Shown: positions 51,988 through 62,036 of the stretch, piece by piece
Numbering within the stretch: position 1 is the stretch's first letter
Layout of the letters: every line of letters begins with the position of its first letter
NCBI GenBank assembly: GCA_027486405.1
Contig: JAIXPD010000011.1
Span: 44,561 to 108,560, forward strand
Source: Azospirillum sp.
GTDB taxonomy: Bacteria > Pseudomonadota > Alphaproteobacteria > Azospirillales > Azospirillaceae
Reading direction: 5' to 3'
Length of the DNA: 64,000 nucleotides
The notes under the pieces: model-generated
What the model was told of the DNA's origin: nothing
The model's input: only the letters and a program-made list of their open reading frames with translations
Database searches by the model: none
Program-made: the position numbers and the translations under genes

Positions 51988-54723
51988 ATGGCGTGGACCA
52001 GCGTTCTGTTCGTGTCGCTGGCCTATCTGGGCGCGCTGTTCGCCATCGCCCATTGGGCCGACCGGCGGGCGGCGGCGGGGCGCAGCGTCATCGCGTCGCC
52101 CACCGTCTACGCCCTGTCTCTGGGCGTCTATTGCACGACCTGGACCTTTTACGGGTCGGTCGGGCGCGCGGCGGGGCTGGGCGTCGGCTTCCTGCCGATC
52201 TATCTCGGCCCCACCCTGTTGATGCTGCTGGCCCCGTTGCTGTTGCGGAAGATCCTGCGCATCGCCAAGACCCAGCGCATCACCTCCATCGCCGATTTCC
52301 TGGCCAGCCGCTATGGCCGCAGCCCGCTGCTGGGCGGGTTGGTGGCGCTGACCGCCGTGGTCGGCGTCACCCCCTACATCGCCCTGCAACTGAAGGCGGT
52401 CGCCGTCAGCTTCGACGCTCTCACCGGCAATATGGGGAGCATCACCGGCACCGACCGGCCACTCTTCCTCGACAATGGATTCCTGATCGCCGCCACCATG
52501 GCGTTGTTCGCCATCCTGTTCGGCACCCGGCAGATCGACGCGGCCGAGCATCACCCCGGCATGGTCGCCGCCGTCGCCTTCGAATCGCTGGTCAAGCTGG
52601 TCGCCTTCCTGGCGGTGGGCGGCTTCGTCGTCTGGGGCCTGCACGACGGGCCGGGGGCGTTGTTCGACGCCGCCCGCGCGCGGCCCGACCTGCACCGGCT
52701 GTTCGCGGTGGACACGGCGGTGGAGGGCGGGGCCTGGACCACCAGCCTGATTTTGGCGGCGGCGGCGGTGCTGTGCCTGCCCCGGCAATTTCAGGTGGCG
52801 GTGATCGAAAACACCGACGAACGCCACCTGAACCGGGCGCTGTGGCTGTTCCCGCTCTATCTGCTGCTCATCAACCTGTTCGTGCTGCCGGTGGCGGCGG
52901 CGGGGCTGCTGCGCTTCGGCGCGAGCCTCGACCCTGACCTGTTCGTGCTGGCCCTGCCGCTGGCGGGCGGGGCCGAGGGGTTGGCGCTGCTGGTTTTTCT
53001 CGGCGGGCTGTCGGCCGCCGCCGGGATGATCGTCGTCGAATCGGTCGCGCTGTCCACCATGGTCTGCAACGATCTGGTGATGCCGCTGCTGCTGCGCCTG
53101 CGCCCGGCGGCGTTGGAGCGCGCCGCCGACCTGTCGCCGTTGCTGCTGGCGATCCGGCGCGGGGCCATCGCGGTGATCCTGCTGCTGGGCTACCTCTATT
53201 TCCGGCTGGCCGGATCGGCTTACGCCCTGGTGTCCATCGGCCTGATCTCCTTCGCGGCGGTGGCGCAGTTCGCCCCGGCCCTGATCGGCGGGCTGTATTG
53301 GACCGGCGCGACCCGGCGCGGGGCCTTGGCCGGGGTGGCGGGCGGAACGCTGGTCTGGGCCTACACCCTGCTGCTGCCCAGCTTTGCCCGCTCCGGCTGG
53401 TTGCCGGTGTCCTTCATCGAAGCGGGGCCGTGGGGTGTGGCCGCCCTGCGCCCCTACGCGCTGTTCGGGCTGGAGGGGTTCGATCCGCTGACCCACGCCC
53501 TGTTCTGGAGCGGTCTGGTCAACATCGGCCTGTGGCTGGGGCTGTCGCTGTTCGACCGCGCCGACGCGGCGGAGCGGGCGCAGGCCGCCGCCTTCATCGA
53601 TGTGTTCGAGCGGACGGACGCCGCCGATTCGCAGACCGACGGGCGCGGGGTGGTGCGGGTGGGCGACCTGTCGCGCCTGCTCGCCCGCTATCTCGGCCCC
53701 CAGCGCGCCGCCCGTGCCTTCGCCGGGGGCGACCCCGACGCGCTGGCTGGGCCGAAGCGGTTGCGGCTGGCCGAACGGCTGCTGGCCGGGGCCATCGGCG
53801 GCGCGTCGGCCCGCGTCGCCCTGGCCTCCGCCACCCCCGGCGGGGCGGTGGGCACGGCGGAACTGCTGCGGATGCTGGACGAGACCAGCCATGTGCTGGC
53901 CCACAGCCGGGCGCTGGAGATCAAAACCGCCGAGCTGGAGCGCGCCACCGACGCCCTGCGCGCCGCCAACGAACGGCTGACCGCGCTCGACCGGTTGAAG
54001 GACGAGTTCCTGTCCACCGTCACCCACGAGTTGCGCACGCCACTGACCTCGATTCGCGCCCTCAGCGAGATTCTGCACGACGATCCCGGCATCGAGGAGG
54101 ACCAGCGCCGCGAGTTCCTCGCCATCATCATCGCCGAGAGCGAACGCCTCACCCGCCTCATCAACGAGGTGCTCGACATGGCCAAGATCGAGGCCGGGGC
54201 GATGGAATGGGCCATCGAGTCGCTCGACCCCGCCCGCGCGCTGGAGCAGGCGGCGGCGGCCACCGCCGGGCTGTTCCAGGAACGCGGGTTGCGCCTGGAC
54301 AGCGCGATTCCCCCCGATCTGCCGCCGGTGCGCGCCGATCACGACCGTTTGGTGCAGGTGGTGGTCAATCTGCTGTCGAACGCCGCCAAATTCACCCCGC
54401 CGGGCGGGCGGGTGACGTTGGCCGCCGAAGCCATCGACGGAACGGTGCGGATCAGCGTCACCGACACCGGCCCCGGCATCGCCCCCGAGCATCACGACGC
54501 GGTGTTCGACCGTTTCCGCCAGGTGGGCGACCCGATGACCGACAAGCCCGCCGGAACCGGGCTGGGACTGGCCATTTGCAAGGGGATCGTCGAGCATCTG
54601 GGCGGGCGGATCGGCGTGGACAGCCGCCCCGATGCGGGTGCCCGTTTCTGGTTCACCCTGCCCCTTGCGGTCGCCCCCGGCGCGGAGGCCGACCCGTCCG
54701 ACCGGGCGGACAGCCCTCAGTAG
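51988..54723 (+). CDS. sodium:solute-symporter-like sensor histidine kinase (CrbS/CbrA-type)
   Basis: [27 protein letters not shown]...[25 protein letters not shown]; kinase [42 protein letters not shown]. Confidence 0.92.
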   Translation: MAWTSVLFVSLAYLGALFAIAHWADRRAAAGRSVIASPTVYALSLGVYCTTWTFYGSVGRAAGLGVGFLPIYLGPTLLMLLAPLLLRKILRIAKTQRITSIADFLASRYGRSPLLGGLVALTAVVGVTPYIALQLKAVAVSFDALTGNMGSITGTDRPLFLDNGFLIAATMALFAILFGTRQIDAAEHHPGMVAAVAFESLVKLVAFLAVGGFVVWGLHDGPGALFDAARARPDLHRLFAVDTAVEGGAWTTSLILAAAAVLCLPRQFQVAVIENTDERHLNRALWLFPLYLLLINLFVLPVAAAGLLRFGASLDPDLFVLALPLAGGAEGLALLVFLGGLSAAAGMIVVESVALSTMVCNDLVMPLLLRLRPAALERAADLSPLLLAIRRGAIAVILLLGYLYFRLAGSAYALVSIGLISFAAVAQFAPALIGGLYWTGATRRGALAGVAGGTLVWAYTLLLPSFARSGWLPVSFIEAGPWGVAALRPYALFGLEGFDPLTHALFWSGLVNIGLWLGLSLFDRADAAERAQAAAFIDVFERTDAADSQTDGRGVVRVGDLSRLLARYLGPQRAARAFAGGDPDALAGPKRLRLAERLLAGAIGGASARVALASATPGGAVGTAELLRMLDETSHVLAHSRALEIKTAELERATDALRAANERLTALDRLKDEFLSTVTHELRTPLTSIRALSEILHDDPGIEEDQRREFLAIIIAESERLTRLINEVLDMAKIEAGAMEWAIESLDPARALEQAAAATAGLFQERGLRLDSAIPPDLPPVRADHDRLVQVVVNLLSNAAKFTPPGGRVTLAAEAIDGTVRISVTDTGPGIAPEHHDAVFDRFRQVGDPMTDKPAGTGLGLAICKGIVEHLGGRIGVDSRPDAGARFWFTLPLAVAPGAEADPSDRADSPQ

Positions 54724-54997
54724 CGCCCCGCTTGTTTCAATTCGCCAAAAATACACCATCCCAGCCCGGACCGCTCGCGTGCTATCATGATCTTCACGTC
54801 GAACCCAGCACGCGCGAAGCGGAAGCAACAGGATACGGTCTTGCGGTTTTCCGGACTTTTCAACGAGATGCCCCCCACAACTCTCGCGTCGTGGTTTTGC
54901 GTGCCTCTTCCCGTTGCGGCGATCCGCGCTTATGCTGGCCTGGTCGGAACCGGATCGGGTTGCGGGTCGATGGTCCCCGTTCCTCCCGGTGCGCCAC

Positions 54998-55026
54998 CGT
55001 TCGGCCGGGCCATGGCCCGGCGAACG
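54998..55026. promoter_or_regulatory. 29-bp near-perfect palindrome upstream of REC-PAS-kinase gene
   Basis: CGTTC-G-GCCGGGCCATGGCCCGGC-GAACG. Confidence 0.55.
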
Positions 55027-55064
55027 CAATGCGCCGATGCTCCGGGTTGGCGTTAGGAAGCGGG

Positions 55065-56675
55065 ATGGGCAAGATTCTGGTGGTCGATGACGAACGGGAT
55101 GTGGAGACGCTGATTGTCCAGCGTTTTCGCCGCTCCATTCGGTCCGGGGAGTTGGAGTTCCTGTTCGCCCATGACGGGCAGGAGGCGTTGAACACCCTGC
55201 GCGCCGAACCCGACATCGACATGGTGCTGAGCGACATCAACATGCCGGGCATGGACGGCCTGTCCCTGCTGGATCATTTGCCGCAGGTGAACGCCGACAT
55301 CCGGGCGGTGATGGTGTCGGCCTATGGCGATCTGGGCAACATCCGCGCCGCGATGAATCGCGGGGCCTTCGATTTCATCATCAAGCCCATCGATTTTTCC
55401 GACCTGGAAGCCACAATCCGCAAGACGCTGGACGCCTGCAAGACGGTGCGCAAGCTGCGCGACGCCTTGCAGGAAACCCGCACGGCGGAAGCGGCGTCGC
55501 GCGCCCAGGCCGCCCGTATGCGCCGGGTGCTCGACACCAGCCCGATCGGCGTGTCGATCCTGACCGAAACCGGCGAGTTGCTCTATTGCAACCAGCGCAG
55601 CGTCGAGCTGTTCGGCATCTCGCTGGACTCGATGCGCCTGCGCGGGGCCTCCGCCCTGTTCCGTCACATCGAGGAGCGGGAGTATGATCCGCCCCGCCTG
55701 CGCGATGGCGACACCGCGCGCAGCGACGAATTGCACTTCATCCGCGACGACGGCAGCACCGTGTGGATGATCATGACCTTCGATCACACGGTGTATGAAG
55801 GGCGCGCGGTCTACATCGTCTGGCTTTACGACATCACCGAACGCAAGGTGCAGGCCGAGGCGCTGCGCAGCGCCAAGGACGCGGCGGAAAAGGCGCTGAG
55901 CGATCTGGAACGGATGCAAAGCGACCTGATCCGTGCCGAGAAAATGGCGGTGATCGGCCAACTCATCACCGCCGTGGCGCACGAGATCAACACCCCGGTC
56001 GGCATCGCCCTGACCGCCGCCACCCATTTGCAAACCGCGTCCGATTCAATCGTCTCGACCTTTCAGGACGGGCAACTGCGCAAAAGCGATTTCCAGGACT
56101 ATGTCAGCACCGCGACCGAGGTGTCGACCCTGCTCGTCACCAACATCGAGCGGGCCGCCGCCCTGGTGCAGAGCCTGAAGCTGGTGACGGAGGGCAAGGC
56201 GTCCTCCCCCCGCAGCCGATTCGATCTGCGCGAGTATCTGGCCGACATCATCCTGGCCGTGCGCGTCCAGCCCGCCGCCGCCGGGCATGATCTGGTCATG
56301 GAATGCGCCGACGGGCTGGTGCTGGACACCTACCCCGGTGCCCTGACCGAGGTGCTGATCGCGCTGCTGACCAACGCCTTCGCCCACGCCTTCGACCAAA
56401 AGCCCGGCGGGCGCGTGACGGTGTCGGCCCGGCTGCAAGCCGATGGTCGGGTGGAACTGCGGATCACCGACAACGGCCGGGGGATCCCGGCGGAAATCCT
56501 GCCGCGCCTGTTCCAACCCTTCGCCACCACCCGGCGCGGGTCCGGCAGCATGGGGTTGGGGCTGTACGCCGTGTTCAACCTCGTCACCGGCAAGCTGGCG
56601 GGCGAGATCGACGTGGACAGCCTGCCCAACCTTGGGACCACCTTCATCCTGCGTTTGCCGCTGGACGTTCCCTGA
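55065..56675 (+). CDS. response regulator-PAS-histidine kinase
   Basis: [94 protein letters not shown]. Confidence 0.9.
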   Translation: MGKILVVDDERDVETLIVQRFRRSIRSGELEFLFAHDGQEALNTLRAEPDIDMVLSDINMPGMDGLSLLDHLPQVNADIRAVMVSAYGDLGNIRAAMNRGAFDFIIKPIDFSDLEATIRKTLDACKTVRKLRDALQETRTAEAASRAQAARMRRVLDTSPIGVSILTETGELLYCNQRSVELFGISLDSMRLRGASALFRHIEEREYDPPRLRDGDTARSDELHFIRDDGSTVWMIMTFDHTVYEGRAVYIVWLYDITERKVQAEALRSAKDAAEKALSDLERMQSDLIRAEKMAVIGQLITAVAHEINTPVGIALTAATHLQTASDSIVSTFQDGQLRKSDFQDYVSTATEVSTLLVTNIERAAALVQSLKLVTEGKASSPRSRFDLREYLADIILAVRVQPAAAGHDLVMECADGLVLDTYPGALTEVLIALLTNAFAHAFDQKPGGRVTVSARLQADGRVELRITDNGRGIPAEILPRLFQPFATTRRGSGSMGLGLYAVFNLVTGKLAGEIDVDSLPNLGTTFILRLPLDVP

Positions 56676-56723
56676 TCCAGCCCCTGCCCTGCGCCTGATC
56701 CGCGCCGGAATTCCCGCCACAGC

Positions 56724-56970
56724 CAGGGCAATCGCTTGAAGCATCGTGCGTGCGACCGGAACAAGATTCACCACGGATTTCACGGATTTTCCCACGGATT
56801 TCGCGGAACCCGTCTCAGAGCCATCCTGTTTGCGATCCGGCGACAAACCTCATGACCGGATGCAGGATGGGGTTGGGGGAGAAAATCCGTGCAATCCCTC
56901 ATTTTGTCCGTGAAATCCGTGTCCATTCTTGCTTGCGTCGTGAGGATCGCCTGGTCAAGCGATTGCCCTG
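56724..56970 (+). mobile_element. MITE-like element copy E (247 bp)
   Basis: Exact 10-bp TSD CCGCCACAGC at 56714-56723 and 56971-56980. Confidence 0.92.
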
Positions 56971-57041
56971 CCGCCACAGCCTGTCCTGATTGCATATCCG
57001 CTTAGTCTGAAAGACAATGCCGTCGAACAATCGGCGGATGG

Positions 57042-58784
57042 GTGCGAGCGGTCATGACGGAGGCGAACAACGGCGACGACAACCACAACGGACAACCGAC
57101 GGCGGACGACGCGATCCCGCCGCCCGACACCGTGGACGGCACGCTGGACAGCGCCCGGCGTTACCGCGATCAGGTGCTGTCGGTGATTCCCGGCCTGCTG
57201 ATCCATCGCGGCGACCACATCCTGCATTGCAACGAGGGGCTGGCCCGCCTGCTGGGTTATGAAGCCGCCGACGACATCCTTGTTTTGCCGAGCGTGCTGG
57301 ATCTGGTCCCCGAAGACGCCGAACACGCCGAGCGGGAAGCCTATGCACGCTGCCTGTCCGGCGTGATCCGCCACGACGTGCGCCGCATCAAGCGTTTCCG
57401 CGCCAACGGGGATTTGCAGTGGTTCGACCAGCTGCTGGAGCCGGTCGATTGGGGCGGGCGGCCCGCCGTGATGGAAATGCTGGCGCAGGTCCGCCCACAC
57501 ACCGGCTTCATCGAGCTGCCGCACCAGTGGCAACGGCTCCAGGCCGCCATCGACGCCATGCCGAACGGCGTGCTGATGCTGGACGCCGAAGGGCGGATGG
57601 AGGGGCTGAACAGCGAAATGCTGCGGCTGTGGGATTACCCGCCCGGCCTGTTTCCGCCCGGCACGCCGATGGATGTGATGCTGCATTACAACCACGAGCG
57701 CGGCGATTACGGCGACGGCGACCCATCGGAAAAGATCGCGATGATGCGGTCGCAACTGCTGCGCAAGGGCGCGCACAACGCCGAACGGCGGGTCCCCAGC
57801 GGGCGCGTGCTGGACATCCGCACCGCGCCGCGCGCCGACGGCGGCATGGTCGTCACCCACATGGACATCACCGACCGCAAGCGGATCGAGGATGAACTGC
57901 GCGAGGCCAAGGAGCGCGCCGAAACCCTGTTGCGGGAATTGCAGGAGACCCAGCAGCAATTGATCGTGCAGGAAAAGATGGCCTCGCTGGGTCAATTGAC
58001 CGCCGGCATCGCGCACGAGCTGAAAAACCCCCTGAACTTCGTCAACAATTTCGCCGACCTGTCCGGCGAGCTTCTGGACGAGCTGCTGGAGTTGCTGGGG
58101 CCGCTGGACGACCGCTTGAACGCCAACGACCGCGCCGACGCCGAAGACCTGATCGACAGCCTGAAAGGCAATCTGCTGAAGATCGCCAACCACGGCCGCC
58201 GGGCCGACAGCATCGTCAAAAGCATGCTGGCCCATTCGCGCGGCGGCGGCGGGGAATGGCAGAGCGCCGACGTCAACGCCCTGGTGGACGAGGCCCTGAC
58301 CCTGGCCTATCACGCGGTGCGCGCCCAGGACCGCGATTTCAACACCGCGTTCGTTCGCCACTACGACCCGGCGGTGGGTGAGGTGAAGATCGTTCCGCAG
58401 GACATTTCCCGCGTCCTGGTCAACCTGTTCACCAACTCCTTTTACGCCCTGCGCAAGCGCCAGACCCTGGACCGCGAGGGTGATTACAGCCCAACCTTGA
58501 CGATTGTTACCTGCGATTGCAAAGACAAGATTGAAATTCGGGTGCACGACAATGGTATTGGAATGTCGCAGTCGGTGATTGAAAAACTGTTCACGCCGTT
58601 CTTTACAACAAAACCGACAGGCGAAGGCACTGGGTTAGGACTTTCGCTCAGCTATGACATCGTGGTACATCAGCATAAGGGTCGTTTTGATGTATCCAGC
58701 GTTGAAAACGATCATGCGGAATTCACGATCACGCTGCCACGCGCCGCCACGGCGATGGCGCTAGGGGAGCGCCGAAAGACATGA
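57042..58784 (+). CDS. PAS histidine kinase (GTG start at 57042 or ATG at 57054)
   Basis: [14 protein letters not shown]...; [62 protein letters not shown]. Confidence 0.92.
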   Translation: MRAVMTEANNGDDNHNGQPTADDAIPPPDTVDGTLDSARRYRDQVLSVIPGLLIHRGDHILHCNEGLARLLGYEAADDILVLPSVLDLVPEDAEHAEREAYARCLSGVIRHDVRRIKRFRANGDLQWFDQLLEPVDWGGRPAVMEMLAQVRPHTGFIELPHQWQRLQAAIDAMPNGVLMLDAEGRMEGLNSEMLRLWDYPPGLFPPGTPMDVMLHYNHERGDYGDGDPSEKIAMMRSQLLRKGAHNAERRVPSGRVLDIRTAPRADGGMVVTHMDITDRKRIEDELREAKERAETLLRELQETQQQLIVQEKMASLGQLTAGIAHELKNPLNFVNNFADLSGELLDELLELLGPLDDRLNANDRADAEDLIDSLKGNLLKIANHGRRADSIVKSMLAHSRGGGGEWQSADVNALVDEALTLAYHAVRAQDRDFNTAFVRHYDPAVGEVKIVPQDISRVLVNLFTNSFYALRKRQTLDREGDYSPTLTIVTCDCKDKIEIRVHDNGIGMSQSVIEKLFTPFFTTKPTGEGTGLGLSLSYDIVVHQHKGRFDVSSVENDHAEFTITLPRAATAMALGERRKT

Positions 58785-59176
58785 CACTCGGAATTCTTGT
58801 CGTCGATGACGAACCCGACGTCGCGGATCTGTTCAAGCAACGTTTCCGTGCAGAATTGCGCACTGGTCAGGTCGCCTTCCATTTCGCCACCTCCGCCGAA
58901 CAGGCGCTGGAATCCTTGGAAACCGGCCTGAATCCGGAAACCTTTCTGGTGCTCAGCGACATCAACATGCCGGGCATGAGCGGGCTTGACCTGCTGGAAC
59001 GGCTGCGCGCCAGGACGCCGGATGTGCCGGTCATCATGGTCACGGCCTATGGCGACACCGAAAACCGCCGCCGGGCCTTGGACATTGGCGCGACGGATTT
59101 GGTGACGAAGCCGGTGGATTTCGCCGAGTTGAAAAAGATCGTCAACACGCTGATCGCGCAGAAACAGGCCGCCTGA
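58781..59176 (+). CDS. response regulator
   Basis: [47 protein letters not shown]...[23 protein letters not shown] overlap with kinase. Confidence 0.93.
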   Translation: MTLGILVVDDEPDVADLFKQRFRAELRTGQVAFHFATSAEQALESLETGLNPETFLVLSDINMPGMSGLDLLERLRARTPDVPVIMVTAYGDTENRRRALDIGATDLVTKPVDFAELKKIVNTLIAQKQAA

Positions 59177-59203
59177 CCGACGGCCTGCCTCCAACCCGCT
59201 TTT

Positions 59204-60367
59204 TCACACGCCGCACACCGCCGCCATATCCTCCAGCGCCACCACCGCCCCCGGCGCGCAGGATGGGCAATCGGGATCGACCGGCACGGCGATGTCGGAA
59301 AACTCCCCGCGCAAACCATCATACATCAGCAGCCGCCCGGCCAACGGTTCGCCCAGGCCCAACAGCAGCTTGATGGTTTCCGCCGCCATGATGGTCCCGA
59401 TCACCCCGGGCAGCACCCCCAACACCCCGGCCTCGGCGCAGGACGGCGCGTATTCCGCCGGGGGCGGTTCGGGGAACAGGCAGCGGTAGCAGGGCCGCAC
59501 ACCCGGTGCCGCCCCGCCAAACACCGACACCTGCCCCTCGAATCGGAAAATCGCGCCGTAGACGTTCGGCACGCCCAGCCGCAGACAGGCGTCGTTGACC
59601 AGATAGCGCGTCGGCAGATTGTCCGAGCCATCGACCACCACGTCGTGACCACCCAACAGCTCCAGCACGTTGGTCGAGTCGAGCCGGGTGTCGTGCGCCA
59701 CCACCGCGATCGTCGGGTTGAGGTCGAGCAAAGCCGCCCGCCCGCTGTCGACCTTGCGCTGCCCCAGGCGGCTTTCCGCGTGCAGGATTTGGCGTTGCAG
59801 GTTGCTGCGCTCGACCTTGTCGTCGTCGATCAGAGTCAAATGACCGACTCCGGCGGCGGCCAGATAGAGCGCGATGGGCGACCCCAGCCCCCCGGCCCCG
59901 ATCAGGGCGACGCGGCTGCGCAACAACCGGTGCTGCCCGGCCTCCCCCACCTCCGGCATGGTCAGGTGACGGCGGTAGCGCTCGCGCTGGGCGGCGTCGA
60001 GTTGCGGCGGGGTTTCCACCGGCAGACCCGCCGCCTTCCAGGCGGAAAAGCCACCCGCCAGCGACCGCACGTCGGCGTAGCCCAGCCGCGCCAGATCCTC
60101 CGCCGCGAACAGGGAACGCGCGCCACCGGCGCACATCAGCACCAGCGGGCGGGCCGGGTCGGGGACCTTTTCCTCGACCCGCAATTCCAGGAAGCCGCGC
60201 GGCAGGCGCAGCGCGCCGACCGGGCTGCCGGTGGCGGTTTCCTCATCCTCGCGGACGTCGATCAACAGCGCGCCGTCGCGTTGCAGGCGCAACGCCTCCT
60301 CCGCCCCCACTTCGGGGATGCGGGCGCGCAATTCGGCCAGACGGCGATCCTTCAGGCTCATCCCCAA
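59204..60367 (-). CDS. E1-like ThiF/MoeB adenylyltransferase with N-terminal rhodanese domain
   Basis: Rhodanese LLIDVREDEE...LVLMCAGGARSLFAAEDLARLGYADVRSLAGGFSAW; ThiF RYRRHLTMPEVGEAGQHRLLRSRVALIGAGGLGSPIALYLAAAGVGHLTLIDDDKVERSNLQRQILH; CYRC...CPSC Zn ligands. Confidence 0.93.
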   Translation of the reverse strand: MGMSLKDRRLAELRARIPEVGAEEALRLQRDGALLIDVREDEETATGSPVGALRLPRGFLELRVEEKVPDPARPLVLMCAGGARSLFAAEDLARLGYADVRSLAGGFSAWKAAGLPVETPPQLDAAQRERYRRHLTMPEVGEAGQHRLLRSRVALIGAGGLGSPIALYLAAAGVGHLTLIDDDKVERSNLQRQILHAESRLGQRKVDSGRAALLDLNPTIAVVAHDTRLDSTNVLELLGGHDVVVDGSDNLPTRYLVNDACLRLGVPNVYGAIFRFEGQVSVFGGAAPGVRPCYRCLFPEPPPAEYAPSCAEAGVLGVLPGVIGTIMAAETIKLLLGLGEPLAGRLLMYDGLRGEFSDIAVPVDPDCPSCAPGAVVALEDMAAVCGV

Positions 60368-60375
60368 CTCCTCCG

Positions 60376-60657
60376 TCAGCCGCCCGCCAGGGCGACCATC
60401 ACCGTCAGGGTGGCCCCGGCGGACAGGCCGGTGTCCAGGCCACCCAACCGACGCACATCCTCCCGCCCGAGATAGACGTTGACGAAGCGGCGCAGGTCGC
60501 CTTCGGCGGTGAACAGCCGATCCTGAAAGGCCGCCTGCCCGGCGGTCAGCGCGGTCAGCGCCTCGCGCACCGTCGCCCCCGGAACCGCCACCTGATCCCG
60601 CCCGCCGACAAAGCCGCGCAGGGGGGTGGGAATGCGAATCGTCACTTCGGTGGTCAT
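60376..60657 (-). CDS. ThiS/MoaD-like ubiquitin-fold sulfur carrier
   Basis: MTTEVTIRIPTPLRGFVGGRDQVAVPGATVREALTALTAG...; C-terminal GG. Confidence 0.9.
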   Translation of the reverse strand: MTTEVTIRIPTPLRGFVGGRDQVAVPGATVREALTALTAGQAAFQDRLFTAEGDLRRFVNVYLGREDVRRLGGLDTGLSAGATLTVMVALAGG

Positions 60658-62036
60658 GGGGTTTTCTCCTCGCTGCGCAGCGCCGCCCCCGCCTCCTCGG
60701 CCAGTTGGCGGAACAGATCCCGGACCTGCTTAGCCCGCATCAGGTCGATGCGCAAATCCAACGCGTCCTTGAAGCCCGACTCCAGCGCCCACGCCTCCAG
60801 CGGCCCGTCGATCCGCCCCTGGCTGTTGGCCAGATGGTCGAGGATCAGGTCGTCCATCGTCAGGTTGGGTTGCTGGCTGGCGTCGGCGAAATGCAGCTCC
60901 ATGGTCCGCTGCGCCAGCGCGGCCGACGCGGCGGTTTTCTCATACAGGCCGCGCAACCGCAGCTCGTTCAACACCGGCTTGGTGGTGCGGGTCAGGTAAC
61001 GCCGCCCGATCAACCACAGCCGCATCGCCCGTTCCACCGCCAGTTCGGTGATGAAATCGGAAAATTCCTGTTCGGTCAGATCGTTGCGGCGCGCCCACGC
61101 CGCCAGCGCCGCCGGACTGTCCAACCCGCGCGCCGCGCAGAAACGCCGCAGCTCGTCGGCGACCATCGCCGCATCGGCGGTCACACCGACCGACGCGGCG
61201 TACAGCACGATCAAATGCCGCCCCAACGCCGCCGCGTTGATCTCGGCGAAATCGGGCCTATGCAGTGCGGCGTGGCTGGCGATGTCCGACAGGGGAACCG
61301 TGTTGCCATCGTGCGACACGCGGCGGTCGCGTTCGTACAGCGCCTCGAAATAATGGGAGACGTTGAACGGGAACGGGGCCGGGCGCGGGGCCGCCGTCAG
61401 GCCGCGCAGATGGGTCAGCAGCGCTTCGGCGTCCAACCGCTTCTGGTCCACCGCCCCGCTGGCCAGAAAGGCGTCCAGCCGCGCCGTCTCCGCCTCGGTC
61501 AGACCCGCGTCGGCCCAAATCCGGTCGCGCGTGCGTTCCGGAAAGAAGCGGGCCTTGGCCGCCGCGATGATGCGGTCGTGCAGGGCGCGGTCGATCACCC
61601 CCGCCGCCACCGCCGCCGCCAGACTGGCGCGCAGATTGACCAGCGGTTCGGACAGCGGGAAATAGCCATCCTCCGCCCCGGCGTGGGCGAGCGCGACCTC
61701 GTCATCCCCGGACAGGCGTCCGGCGATGTAATCGCCCGCCACCACCCCCACGGGAATCATGCCGAAGGGCTGGCATTCCGCCGCCCGCAGCGCCCCCATG
61801 CTCGACGCGCCATAGACGGCGACGCCGTTGTGCAGGGCGAACAGAATTTCCTTGTGCCAGACCGACAGCGATTGCCCGAACACGCCGTCGATCAGGGCGA
61901 TGGCGTCGGGCTGGTGGATCGTCATCGCGCTCAGCAGATCCGCCTGCGCGGCGGGCGGCAGATACACGGCGTCGGGCAGGAGCGCGCGGGCGTCCTCCAC
62001 CGGCATGGTCGGGCCGAGAAACACACAGATTTTCAT
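60654..62036 (-). CDS. TfuA-like protein
   Basis: MKICVFLGPTMPVEDARALLPDAVYLPPAAQADLLSAMTIHQPDAIALIDGVFGQSLSVWHKEILFALHNGVAVYGASSMGALRAAE. Confidence 0.92.
   Translation of the reverse strand: MKICVFLGPTMPVEDARALLPDAVYLPPAAQADLLSAMTIHQPDAIALIDGVFGQSLSVWHKEILFALHNGVAVYGASSMGALRAAECQPFGMIPVGVVAGDYIAGRLSGDDEVALAHAGAEDGYFPLSEPLVNLRASLAAAVAAGVIDRALHDRIIAAAKARFFPERTRDRIWADAGLTEAETARLDAFLASGAVDQKRLDAEALLTHLRGLTAAPRPAPFPFNVSHYFEALYERDRRVSHDGNTVPLSDIASHAALHRPDFAEINAAALGRHLIVLYAASVGVTADAAMVADELRRFCAARGLDSPAALAAWARRNDLTEQEFSDFITELAVERAMRLWLIGRRYLTRTTKPVLNELRLRGLYEKTAASAALAQRTMELHFADASQQPNLTMDDLILDHLANSQGRIDGPLEAWALESGFKDALDLRIDLMRAKQVRDLFRQLAEEAGAALRSEEKTP

Noticed and set aside
51835-55029. 1064-aa minus-strand ORF
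   Set aside because: Antisense to the SSS-type kinase; Gln/Arg/Gly-rich artefact.
53298-55064. N-terminal 589 aa of the 1125-aa ORF
   Set aside because: Out-of-frame reading of the SSS kinase joined in frame to the real REC-PAS-kinase starting at 55065.
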